A program made the position numbers and the translations under genes. From Zhihengliuella sp. ISTPL4 (GTDB lineage: Bacteria > Actinomycetota > Actinomycetes > Actinomycetales > Microbacteriaceae), in NCBI RefSeq assembly GCF_002848265.1, contig NZ_CP025422.1, positions 992,001-1,056,000 of the forward strand: 64,000 bases of DNA, in the 5' to 3' direction. The notes below the pieces were generated by a model, which was given only the letters and a program-made list of their open reading frames with translations, had not been told where the DNA came from and did not search any database. Below are positions 8,065 through 15,626 of this stretch, in pieces (position 1 is the first letter of the stretch; the number at the start of each line of letters is the position of its first letter).

Positions 8065-9374
8065 GCCGCCTGCAGCACTTCGGATGGTTCCTCGCCCGGG
8101 GGTTCGGCCCCCAGGGGTGGGGCTACCCGTCCCTCGACTGGGACTACGACTGGACGCGGCCCGAGATCTATCAGGAGGCGGCACGCACCTTGGAGCAGGC
8201 CGGCTTCGACCTCGTGATCATCGAGGACAGCCCATCGCTCGGTTCCGCGGACACGATCGACCTGCGGGTGCGTCATGCGTTCGGCGGTCCGAAGCACGAC
8301 CCTCTCCTGCTTGCGCCGTATCTCTTCCAGGCGACCCGTCATCTCGGCGTGGTGCCCACCGTGAACCCGGCGGCCTCGCTGCCGTACACGTCGGCTCGCC
8401 AGTTCGCGACCCTGCAGCACCTGAGCGGGCACCGCCTCGGCCTCAACGTGGTCACCGACACCGGAAGCGCCCGGCACTTCTCGGCGGCCCCGCAGCTCGG
8501 CCACGACGAGGCGTACGACCGCGCCGAGGAGTGGCTCGCCGGCATCCGCGCGCTCTGGCGGAGCTGGGACGACGGCGCCCTCGTCGCCGACCCCACCTCC
8601 GGCGTCTACGCGGACGGCACCCGTATGCGCGCCGTGCAGCATCGCGGCGCGAACTACGCCTTCGACGGCCCGTTGAACGCCCTGCCCTTCACGGATGGCG
8701 AGCCGGCCATCGTCTCCCCCGGCGGCTCGGGGCGCGGCCTGGCGTTCGCCGGTGCCAACTCGGACGTGCAGCTCGCGCTGGCACCGTTGCACGAGAAGTC
8801 GGTGCGGGAGTATCGACAGCGCGTGCACGATGCCGCGCTCGCCCGAGGACGCCGTCCCGAAGACATCAAGATCCTCTTCGCGATCCAGCCCGCGATCACG
8901 GCGTCCGCCGAAGAGGCCGACCGGATCGTGGCCGCCTCCGCGCACCCGGATGACGCCGCCCTCGCACAGATCGCTCGAAAGCAGTCCAGCGACCTGGAGA
9001 CCGATCTCACGGCCCTCGATCTCGACCGGCCCCTCGACCTCTCGATCTTCGGAGCCCATGTCTCCCGGGGGAGCATCCAGCGGCTGATCGGCGATCGCGG
9101 AGAACACGCCCCGCTCCGGGCGCATCTCACCGCGCTCGCCCGCACCGGCCGGTTGCGGGATCGCACAGGCTTCGTCGGTACGGCGGAGGAGTTCGCCGAT
9201 CTCATCGAGGAGCTCGGCGACTGGGGCAACGACGGCGTGCTGCTCTGGGGCGACTTCCACCCCGTCACCCTGCACCGCACGCTCGACGAACTGGTGCCGA
9301 TCCTCCGCCGCCGCGGACTCCTCCGCCGCGAGTACGCGGGCGGTGGGCTGCAGGTCAACCTGCAGTCGTTCTGA
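8061..9374 (+). CDS. NtaA/DmoA-family FMN-dependent monooxygenase
   Basis: Flavin-dependent monooxygenase of the bacterial luciferase-like superfamily, NtaA/SnaA/DszA/DmoA branch (usually 430-470 residues; here 437). The N-terminal HFGWFLARGFGPQGWG, the RLGLNVVTDTGSARHF strand and the SPGGSGRGLAFAGANSDV block are the features I recognise for this branch. Such enzymes need a separate flavin reductase and oxidise organosulfur compounds or aminopolycarboxylates; no reductase gene is adjacent. Translational coupling to a sulfhydrylase-type gene favours an organosulfur substrate. Physiological substrate unknown. Confidence 0.85.
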   Translation: MSRLQHFGWFLARGFGPQGWGYPSLDWDYDWTRPEIYQEAARTLEQAGFDLVIIEDSPSLGSADTIDLRVRHAFGGPKHDPLLLAPYLFQATRHLGVVPTVNPAASLPYTSARQFATLQHLSGHRLGLNVVTDTGSARHFSAAPQLGHDEAYDRAEEWLAGIRALWRSWDDGALVADPTSGVYADGTRMRAVQHRGANYAFDGPLNALPFTDGEPAIVSPGGSGRGLAFAGANSDVQLALAPLHEKSVREYRQRVHDAALARGRRPEDIKILFAIQPAITASAEEADRIVAASAHPDDAALAQIARKQSSDLETDLTALDLDRPLDLSIFGAHVSRGSIQRLIGDRGEHAPLRAHLTALARTGRLRDRTGFVGTAEEFADLIEELGDWGNDGVLLWGDFHPVTLHRTLDELVPILRRRGLLRREYAGGGLQVNLQSF

Positions 9375-9389
9375 CCCGCTGCCCGCGGA

Positions 9390-10397
9390 TCAGTCGGCGA
9401 CCGGTGCGGTGCGCTTCTCGGCGCGCTTCTCCCGAGACGAGGCGATCAGGCTCGCGACCGTCGCGACCGTCATCGACACGAGGATCACGCCGAGCGACAC
9501 CATGTTGTCGATGTCCGGCACCCACTCGACGTGCTCGCCGCCGTTGATGAACGGGAGCTCGTTCACGTGCAGGGCGTGCAGGATCAGCTTGATGCCGATG
9601 AAGCCGAGGATCACGGCGATGCCGTAGTGCAGGTAACGCAGGCGGTCCAGGAGGTCGCCGAGCAGGAAGTAGAGCTGGCGGAGCCCCATGAGCGCGAAGA
9701 TGTTGGCCGCGAAGACGAGGAAGCCGTTGGTCGTGATCTCGAAGATCGCCGGGATGGAGTCGATCGCGAAGATGAGGTCGGTGACGCCGATCGTGATGAA
9801 CACGATGATCATCGGCGTCCACATGCGCTTGCCGTCGACGGTGGTGCGGATCTTCGAGCCGTCGTAGGTCTCGCTGATGTCGATGCGGCGGCGGAGCAGG
9901 CGGACGATGAAGTTCTCGCGCTTGACGTCGTCCTCGTGCTCTCCCTCCGGCATCGCCTGACGGATGGCCGTGTAGACGAGGAACGCGCCGAACAGGTAGA
10001 AGATCGGCGAGAAGTTCTCGATGATCGTCACGCCGACGAGGATGAACAGCCCACGAAGGACCAGCGCGATGATGATGCCGACCATGAGGACCTGCTGCTG
10101 CAGGCGGCGTGGCACCGCGAACTGCACCATGATCAGCACGAAGACGAACAGGTTGTCGACGGAGAGGCTGTACTCCAGTGCCCAGCCGGTGATGAAGTCT
10201 CCGGCGTTCTTCCATCCGCCCACGTTGCCCAACAGCACCGCGAAGAGCAACGCGAGCCCGACGTAGAACACGACCCAGAGCGTCGACTCCTTGGTGGAGG
10301 GGATGTGCGGGCGCAGCCGGATGAGGAGCAGGTCGGCGATCAGGATGATCGAAAGGACCACCATGGAGGTGATCTCGAACCAGACGGGGATGTCCAC
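9390..10397 (-). CDS. TerC/Alx family integral membrane protein, probable metal exporter
   Basis: Polytopic inner-membrane protein with the two TerC hallmark segments EYSLSVDNLFVF and DLIFAIDSIPAIF, whose acidic residues lie in membrane helices. About eight or nine hydrophobic segments can be counted, with a charged cytoplasmic loop (EHEDDVKRENFIVRLLRRRIDISETY) in the middle. TerC proteins linked to yybP-ykoY riboswitches take part in manganese efflux. I chose the GTG at 10397, preceded by AAAGGTG about 11 bases upstream, giving 335 residues; the frame extends 19 codons further without a good ribosome site and into the riboswitch. Likely induced by Mn2+. Confidence 0.93.
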   Translation of the reverse strand: MDIPVWFEITSMVVLSIILIADLLLIRLRPHIPSTKESTLWVVFYVGLALLFAVLLGNVGGWKNAGDFITGWALEYSLSVDNLFVFVLIMVQFAVPRRLQQQVLMVGIIIALVLRGLFILVGVTIIENFSPIFYLFGAFLVYTAIRQAMPEGEHEDDVKRENFIVRLLRRRIDISETYDGSKIRTTVDGKRMWTPMIIVFITIGVTDLIFAIDSIPAIFEITTNGFLVFAANIFALMGLRQLYFLLGDLLDRLRYLHYGIAVILGFIGIKLILHALHVNELPFINGGEHVEWVPDIDNMVSLGVILVSMTVATVASLIASSREKRAEKRTAPVAD

Positions 10398-10423
10398 GGG
10401 CGCTGTGCACCTTTCGCGAGGGG

Positions 10424-10536
10424 TCGGGAATCGTCGAAAGTCTCTCCCCCGCATCGTGTGCGGCGCGCGCCCGGAGCAGCGATGTCGGTGCTCGTGATGA
10501 CGTTACGCGCGGATTCGGGATACTCCCTCTCGCCCG
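10424..10536 (-). promoter_or_regulatory. probable yybP-ykoY manganese riboswitch
   Basis: The untranslated leader of the TerC gene, read on the minus strand, holds GAGGGAGTATCCC near its 5' end, then GTCATCACGAGC, CGACATCGCTGCTCCGG and finally GAGAGACTTTCGACG. These blocks resemble, in order, the conserved parts of actinobacterial yybP-ykoY leaders (the GGGGAGUAG segment, the CGUCAUCA loop and the GAGACUUU-like loop), and TerC is a standard partner of this class. The family assignment is from memory of the consensus; the boundaries are approximate. Confidence 0.65.
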
Positions 10537-10540
10537 GGCA

Positions 10541-10546
10541 ATGCTA
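10541..10546 (-). promoter_or_regulatory. -10 element for the TerC leader
   Basis: TAGCAT on the minus strand would start the transcript near 10534, exactly at the first recognisable block of the riboswitch. No convincing -35 hexamer is seen. Confidence 0.4.
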
Positions 10547-10663
10547 CCGGAGGGCGGCACCGGCGGGATCGCGAACTCGACACCCGATGCGGATCCGATT
10601 CGGGACTGAGACGATGGGGCGTCCGCCGACACTCTCGAGGGAGAGACACCGAACGGAATCAGG

Positions 10664-11221
10664 ATGCCCGCGCAGACGAGTGACCAGCGATGGGCCGCCG
10701 AAGCGGCGGCCGGCGATCAGAGCGCCTTCCGCGCGCTCTATCGCGCCCACGTGCGACCCGTGTACTGGATCGCCCACGGAATCCTGGGCTCCCCTGCCGA
10801 TGCGGAGGACGTGACGCAGGAGACCTTCGTGGTCGCCTGGCGCAAACTTCCGGGACTCGTGCTCCAGGGCGAGTCGATCCTGCCGTGGCTCGCGACGATC
10901 TGCCGGTTCCAGGCTGCGAACCGACTCCGTCAGCGCCGTCGCGACCAGGCGCACACGACGGATGCCGCGGACGACCAGCTCCCGGACGTGGTCAGCGTCG
11001 AGGAGCAGGTGATCACGGCCGCCCTCGCCGCACGGATCGCCGCGGAGGTGGGGACCCTGAGCGAGCTCGACCGGGAGATCTTCCGGCTGTGCGCGTCCGA
11101 GGGCTACGCCTATCAGGCCGCGGCCGATGAGCTCGGGGTGACCCATGCCGTCGTTCGGAACCGTCTCTCGCGTGTGCGCACCCAGCTGCGTGGCGCCGTC
11201 AAGGAAGTGAGGGACGCATGA
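10664..11221 (+). CDS. ECF-type sigma-70 family RNA polymerase sigma factor
   Basis: Small two-domain sigma factor of 185 residues. Region 2 spans about residues 15-85 (SAFRALYRAHVRPVYWIAHGIL, then DAEDVTQETFVVAWRKL) and region 4 about 125-175 with the helix-turn-helix YQAAADELGVTHAVVRNRLSRVR. It overlaps the next gene by 4 bases (ATGA), as sigma/anti-sigma pairs usually do. The ribosome site before the ATG (CAGG) is weak. The stress or signal it answers cannot be told from sequence. Confidence 0.9.
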   Translation: MPAQTSDQRWAAEAAAGDQSAFRALYRAHVRPVYWIAHGILGSPADAEDVTQETFVVAWRKLPGLVLQGESILPWLATICRFQAANRLRQRRRDQAHTTDAADDQLPDVVSVEEQVITAALAARIAAEVGTLSELDREIFRLCASEGYAYQAAADELGVTHAVVRNRLSRVRTQLRGAVKEVRDA

Positions 11222-12318
11222 ACGATCAGACGCCGCAGGAGAACCTTCCACCGCTGACGGACACGACGGTGACCCGGATCGAGGAGGCCGTGTTCGCCGA
11301 GATCCAGGGCGAGCGGCCGCCGGCATCGCCGCGCGCCGAGCGCGCCAGGAGGCGTCGCCGCCGGTGGCTCACAGCCGGCGGGATCGCGGCGGCCTTCGTC
11401 GTCGGAGTCCTGGTGACCCCGCCGATCCTCGGTGCCGTGGGAGGGGCCGGCTCTCCCGTGTCCACCGCGGACGGCATCGTGGGCTGGTCGGCGGACGACG
11501 CCGGATCAGCCGTGCCGGACCGCGCTGTCGACGGGGCGGCGCTTCCGGCTCCCGAAGGAGCCGTGGGATCGGATGCCGCCGCGTCCGTCGCCGAGGAGGC
11601 GCGGGACATCGTCGCCACCGCCCAGGCTTCGGTGCAGGTGAAGGACATCGCCGACGCCGCTTCCGCCATCGGCGACCTCGCCGTGGAGCACGGCGGCTAC
11701 GTCGAGAGCACCGAGGTGGGCAAAGCGGTGGCGACGGATGCCCCCGCCGAGCGGGTCCCCGCGGACTCCGGATACGGCTGGATCACGATCCGCGTCCCCG
11801 CCGATGACATGACCACGGTGATCGCCGCCCTCGGCGACACGGGCGAGGTGCTCTCTTCCTCCGTCACCAAGCAGGACGTCACCTCCACTGCCATCGACCT
11901 GCGCGCCCGCATCGAGTCGACCCGCGCTTCGGTCCAGCGGCTCACAGAACTCATGGGACAGTCCGGCTCGGTCGCCGATCTCATCGAGGCCGAGGTCGCG
12001 CTCACTGACCGCCAGGCGCAGCTCGAGTCGTATGAACAGCAGCTCGCCGCTCTGGAGGACCAGGTGGCCCTGTCGTCGCTCACCGTGGACCTGTCCCGCA
12101 GCGGCACCGCGGCCTCAGCGGACCCCGCCGGTTTCGGTGACGGTCTGCTCGCAGGCTGGAACGGACTCGTGGTCTCGCTCAACGCTCTGGTGATCGCGGC
12201 GGGATTCCTCCTCCCCTGGCTCGCGGTCGCCGCCGTCGTCATCCTCGCCGTCTGGCTCGTCCGCCGCGGCCGACGTCGCCGGAAGGCGGCGGCCGCTTCG
12301 CCCCGCACGGAGGAATAG
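11218..12318 (+). CDS. DUF4349 membrane protein, putative sigma-factor partner
   Basis: 366 residues. A basic cytoplasmic N-terminus of about 50 residues precedes a membrane segment at about 57-75; then comes an extracytoplasmic region that matches DUF4349: a beta-rich part (ASVQVKDIADAASAIGDLAVEHGGYVES and GYGWITIRVPADDM), a coiled coil at about 225-285 (ARIESTRASVQRLTELMGQ, YEQQLAALEDQVALSSLTV), and a second membrane segment at about 325-348 ending in an Arg-rich tail. Its coupling to the sigma gene suggests it is the anti-sigma or sensor; there is no zinc-anti-sigma HxxxCxxC motif, so the mechanism is open. Confidence 0.85.
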   Translation: MNDQTPQENLPPLTDTTVTRIEEAVFAEIQGERPPASPRAERARRRRRRWLTAGGIAAAFVVGVLVTPPILGAVGGAGSPVSTADGIVGWSADDAGSAVPDRAVDGAALPAPEGAVGSDAAASVAEEARDIVATAQASVQVKDIADAASAIGDLAVEHGGYVESTEVGKAVATDAPAERVPADSGYGWITIRVPADDMTTVIAALGDTGEVLSSSVTKQDVTSTAIDLRARIESTRASVQRLTELMGQSGSVADLIEAEVALTDRQAQLESYEQQLAALEDQVALSSLTVDLSRSGTAASADPAGFGDGLLAGWNGLVVSLNALVIAAGFLLPWLAVAAVVILAVWLVRRGRRRRKAAAASPRTEE

Positions 12319-12336
12319 CCCGCCGTTCCGGGGTAT

Positions 12337-12375
12337 ACAAGAACTCTTGTGCATGCGGCGGGTGCTGCATAGCCT
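12337..12375 (+). promoter_or_regulatory. leaderless promoter with embedded operator for the HTH regulator
   Basis: TTGTGC (12347-12352) and TAGCCT (12370-12375) are 17 bases apart, and 7 bases after the -10 lies the GTG start, as in a leaderless mRNA. An inverted repeat ACAAGA-AC-TCTTGT (12337-12350) covers the -35. This layout suggests autorepression by the product of the first gene. Confidence 0.55.
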
Positions 12376-12382
12376 TCGGGAC

Positions 12383-12931
12383 GTGGAAGACATCTCCGTG
12401 ATCACCGCCGTGCATCATCCGCTACGGCGCCGCATCTTCGACTACCTGCTGCTGTACGGCACGTCGCAGGTGACCGCCGTCGCCCGTGCGCTCGACAGCC
12501 AGGTCGGCAGCATCAGCCACCACCTCCGGATGCTCGAGCGGGCGGGGGTCGTCGAGCGCGCCCCCGATCCGACCGGAGACCGGCGAACAAGCTGGTGGCG
12601 GATCGCGCGTCGCGGCCTGACATGGTCGGTGGAGGACTTCGCCGACTCCCCCGCCGACGCCCTCCTCGCCAGGGAGGCGCAGCGTCAGGGCATCCGCATG
12701 CAGATCGACCGTCTCCAGCGCTGGCACCGCCGCCGAGGAGATCCCGCCGTCGCCGACTACGACGCCTCGAACACGGAGACCACCGCCTGGGCGACCCCCG
12801 AGGAACTGCGAGACCTCTCCGCGCGCGTCCTGCAAGCGGTGCGCGACTGGCAGGACGCGATCGACGAGCATGACGGTCAGGAGCGCACGCCGGTCTTCTT
12901 CTTCGCCCATGCGTTCCCGACGGAACCGTGA
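12383..12931 (+). CDS. winged-helix (ArsR-like) transcriptional regulator
   Basis: The N-terminal half is a winged helix: HHPLRRRIFDYLLLYGTSQVTAVARALDSQVGSISHHLRMLERAGVVERAPD, with the recognition helix around SQVGSISHHLRML. The C-terminal half (to residue 182) is Trp/Arg-rich and matches no effector domain that I recognise. The frame opens at a TTG at 12347, but the palindrome and -10 element lie there, so the GTG at 12383, 7 bases after the -10, is the better start. It overlaps the following MFS gene by 4 bases and probably represses it and itself through the 12337-12350 palindrome. Confidence 0.85.
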   Translation: MEDISVITAVHHPLRRRIFDYLLLYGTSQVTAVARALDSQVGSISHHLRMLERAGVVERAPDPTGDRRTSWWRIARRGLTWSVEDFADSPADALLAREAQRQGIRMQIDRLQRWHRRRGDPAVADYDASNTETTAWATPEELRDLSARVLQAVRDWQDAIDEHDGQERTPVFFFAHAFPTEP

Positions 12932-14172
12932 TGACCGCGATCACCCCGCCCGTCGAGCTTTCCAGTCCTCCTCCGTTCCGTCGTGACCGCACGGTGCACG
13001 CGTGGATCGCCGTGAAGGCCCTGTCCGACGCCGGCGACGCCGTATGGACGATCGCGTTGGCGTGGACGGCGGTGCAGATCGCCTCCCCCGCCCTCGCCGG
13101 CCTCATCGTCGCCGCCGGTACCGTTCCGCGCGCGGTGGTGCTGCTGTTCGGCGGAGTGCTGGCGGACCGCGCGGACGCCCGACGGGTCATGATCGTGTGC
13201 AACGCCGCGCGCATCGGCGTGCTCGTCGCCGCCGCCTTGTGTGCCCTCTGGCAACCGCCGACGGTCCCGATGCTCCTGGCCGCTGCCGTGGCTTTCGGGG
13301 TCTGCGACGCGTTCTACGAGCCCTCCGCCGGCACGATCGCCCGGCAGCTCGTACGGACGGCCGACCTCCCCGCCTACGCCGCGGTCTCCCAGACGGCGTC
13401 CCGCCTCGGCACGATGGGCGGTGCAGCACTGGGCGGTCTGCTCGTCGCGCACGCCGGACTGACGGGAAGCGCATCCGCGAACGCGGTGACGTTCGCCCTC
13501 GTCGTCGCATTCCTCGCGATCGTGCTGCGCCCGCGCTTCCGGCTCGCCCGCTCCGCCCGTACCTCGTCCGTCCGCGCCATCGGCGCCGCATTCTCCCACC
13601 TGGCGGCGAACCCGACGACGCGCACTCTCGTCATCGCGCTGTCCGGCCTCAACCTCGCGGTCGGTCCCGCGGTGGGCATCGGGCTGGCACTGCGTGCGCA
13701 TGCCGAGGGGTGGGGAGCTCCTACCCTCGGCCTCTTCGAGGCTCTCCTCGGCCTCGGCGCCGCGCTGGGAGCCGCGGCGGTCGCGAGATGGCGTCCGCGG
13801 CGGGAGGCACGCAGCGGGTTCGGCGCCCTCGTCGTCCAGGGCGCGGGCATCGTCGCTCTCGGCTTCGGCCCCGTCTGGACTGTTGCCGTCGCTGCGGCGG
13901 TCGTCGGTGCCACCGCGGGATTCGCCTCGGTGCTGCTGAGCGCGACCTTCGCCGCGACCGTGGACACGGCGTTCCTCGGTCGGATGGGCTCGCTCACCCG
14001 CCTCGGCGATGACTGCCTCATGCCACTCGCGATGGCCGGCTTCGGCGCGCTCGCCTCGCTCGCTCCGCTGTGGGTGCCGTTCGCCGTGGCCGGAGGCGCC
14101 ATGATGGCGCTCATGATCGTGCCGCTCAGTGCCCGCACCTTCCGAACGCTCTCGCTGCGGGCAGCCGGCTGA
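12928..14172 (+). CDS. MFS transporter (DHA-type efflux)
   Basis: About 12 hydrophobic segments over 414 residues. The first cytoplasmic loop between helices 2 and 3 reads GGVLADRADARRVMIV, the MFS motif A. The start GTG overlaps the regulator stop (GTGA); an ATG directly follows and could serve instead. Co-expression with an ArsR-like repressor suggests an inducible export system; the substrate cannot be told. A strong terminator follows. Confidence 0.88.
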   Translation: MMTAITPPVELSSPPPFRRDRTVHAWIAVKALSDAGDAVWTIALAWTAVQIASPALAGLIVAAGTVPRAVVLLFGGVLADRADARRVMIVCNAARIGVLVAAALCALWQPPTVPMLLAAAVAFGVCDAFYEPSAGTIARQLVRTADLPAYAAVSQTASRLGTMGGAALGGLLVAHAGLTGSASANAVTFALVVAFLAIVLRPRFRLARSARTSSVRAIGAAFSHLAANPTTRTLVIALSGLNLAVGPAVGIGLALRAHAEGWGAPTLGLFEALLGLGAALGAAAVARWRPRREARSGFGALVVQGAGIVALGFGPVWTVAVAAAVVGATAGFASVLLSATFAATVDTAFLGRMGSLTRLGDDCLMPLAMAGFGALASLAPLWVPFAVAGGAMMALMIVPLSARTFRTLSLRAAG

Positions 14173-14187
14173 GCGATGTTCCCGAGA

Positions 14188-14227
14188 ACGAGGAAAGCCC
14201 CCCGGCGAACCGGAGGGCTTTCCTCGT
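14188..14227 (+). terminator. strong hairpin terminator, probably bidirectional
   Basis: Thirteen-base perfect arms ACGAGGAAAGCCC and GGGCTTTCCTCGT enclose an inner CCGG-CGAA-CCGG. It ends the MFS unit on the plus strand and can also end the tRNA-Glu transcript coming from the other side. Confidence 0.85.
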
Positions 14228-14233
14228 GTTGTG

Positions 14234-14306
14234 TGACCCCAGCGGGATTCGAACCCGCGTTACCGCCGTGAGAGGGCGGCGTACTAGGCCGCTATACGAT
14301 GGGGCC
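14234..14306 (-). tRNA. tRNA-Glu (CTC)
   Basis: 73-base cloverleaf on the minus strand. The acceptor stem GGCCCCA pairs with TGGGGTC, discriminator A; the anticodon stem CCGCC/GGCGG carries loop CTCTCAC with anticodon CTC; the T arm is CGGGTTCGAATCCCG. The 3' CCA is not encoded. It decodes GAG. Confidence 0.95.
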
Positions 14307-14309
14307 GTC

Positions 14310-14333
14310 TCGCGGAACTTTTCCGTTCCGCGA
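14310..14333. repeat. perfect 9-bp inverted repeat upstream of tRNA-Glu
   Basis: TCGCGGAAC and GTTCCGCGA flank TTTTCC. It lies 4 bases before the mature tRNA 5' end on the minus strand, so it may be part of the precursor 5' leader or the promoter region; on the plus strand it precedes the metallo-hydrolase gene without a T-run. Role unknown. Confidence 0.4.
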
Positions 14334-14457
14334 CAACCGTTCAAGTATGCCACGGCGATTCTCACTGCGCCAAATCGAGGCCACTGCGCCCGAGATCCCG
14401 GGCGTGGCGCGCCGGTTTCCGTTTGCCGGAGACCGCGGGAAGGAGTTGACTCTTCCC

Positions 14458-15096
14458 ATGCGCGTCACCAAGTTCGAACATGCCACCCTTCGTCTGGACC
14501 AGAACGACGACACCCTCCTCATCGATCCAGGATCCTTCACCGCCCCGCTGCACGATCTCAGCGGACTGGTGGCCATCGTGCTCACCCACGAGCACCCCGA
14601 CCACTGGACGCCGGAGCACCTCGACCGGATCCTCCGAGCCGCCCCCGGCACGCCGATCTACGGTGCCGCGGGCGTCGCGAAGGCGGCGGAGGGCTACGAG
14701 GTCACCGTCGTCTCCCCCGGCGATACGGTGGAGATCGGCGCCTTCACCCTCCGCTTCTTCGGCGGCACGCACGAAGTGATCCACTCCTCGATCCCGACGA
14801 TCGACAACGTCGGGGTGCTCGTCAACGACGTCTTCTACTACCCCGGCGATTCCTACGCCGTCCCGGACGGTGTCGAGGTCGGCACGCTCGCCGCGCCCCT
14901 CGGAGCTCCCTGGCTGAAGATCGGCGACGCGATCGACTACGTGCTCGCCGTGAAGCCCCGACGGGCATTCGGTACGCACGACATGACCCTGTCCGTGATC
15001 GGCAAGAACATGCACCGCCAGCGGCTGCAGTGGGCGACCGAGCAGGGCGGCGGCGAGTTCCTCGTGCTCGAGCCCGGCGACGCCGTGGACCTGTGA
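14458..15096 (+). CDS. MBL-fold metal-dependent hydrolase (UlaG/YtkL type)
   Basis: 212 residues. The metallo-beta-lactamase fold is shown by the LTHEHPDHW motif (HxHxDH) near residue 43, GGTHEVIH near 102 and YYPGDSY near 125. The short form with an MRVTKFEHATLRL start resembles UlaG/YtkL-like hydrolases of unclear substrate. AAGGAG lies about 12 bases before the ATG. The last 4 bases overlap the GNAT gene (GTGA), so the two are co-translated. Confidence 0.88.
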   Translation: MRVTKFEHATLRLDQNDDTLLIDPGSFTAPLHDLSGLVAIVLTHEHPDHWTPEHLDRILRAAPGTPIYGAAGVAKAAEGYEVTVVSPGDTVEIGAFTLRFFGGTHEVIHSSIPTIDNVGVLVNDVFYYPGDSYAVPDGVEVGTLAAPLGAPWLKIGDAIDYVLAVKPRRAFGTHDMTLSVIGKNMHRQRLQWATEQGGGEFLVLEPGDAVDL

Positions 15097-15626
15097 CCAC
15101 ACCCCGGCGCCTCGTCCCGGCCCCGACCGCGCGCCTCACCTTTCGGGAGATGACCGCGGACGACCTCGACGACATGGCGGCGCTCCTGGGCGATCCGGCT
15201 GTCATGGCCTACTACCCCGCGCCGAAGTCGCGCGCCGAAGCCGGCGAGTGGATCGCGCGCATGCAGCGACGCTACGCCGAGGATGGTCACGGTCTCTGGA
15301 TCATCGAGACTCGCGACGGGGAGTTCCTCGGCGACTGCGGCCTCACCTGGCAGTCGGTGAACGGCGCCCCTGTCCTCGAGGTCGGCTACCACGTCCGCGC
15401 CGACCGGCAACGTCGCGGGTACGCGACGGAGGCCGCACGGGCCTGCGTCGAGCTCGTGAGGCGCGAGTTCGCGCCCACGCTCCTCACGGCCATCATCCAC
15501 CCCGAGAACGAGGCGTCGCGAGGCGTGGCGGAGAAGCTCGGCATGACCCACATCGACGATGACCACGCCCATCCGTGGATCGTGCGCACGGTGATGGGGA
15601 TGCGAGTCGAGCCGACCGCGGCCTAG
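15093..15626 (+). CDS. GNAT family N-acetyltransferase
   Basis: 177 residues. The acetyl-CoA loop is RADRQRRGYATEA (the Q/RxxGxG/A type), followed by ARACVELVRREF and IHPENEASRGVAEKLGM, the pattern of RimJ/RimL-like acetyltransferases that modify N-terminal amines or small molecules. The start is GTG, overlapping the upstream stop. Its TAG stop shares the tetramer CTAG with the stop of the convergent pepN. Substrate unknown. Confidence 0.88.
   Translation: MTTPRRLVPAPTARLTFREMTADDLDDMAALLGDPAVMAYYPAPKSRAEAGEWIARMQRRYAEDGHGLWIIETRDGEFLGDCGLTWQSVNGAPVLEVGYHVRADRQRRGYATEAARACVELVRREFAPTLLTAIIHPENEASRGVAEKLGMTHIDDDHAHPWIVRTVMGMRVEPTAA

Noticed and set aside
14310..14333. LexA (SOS) box
   Set aside because: GAAC and GTTC are present, but the spacing is 6 bases and not 4, and the adjacent genes are not SOS genes.
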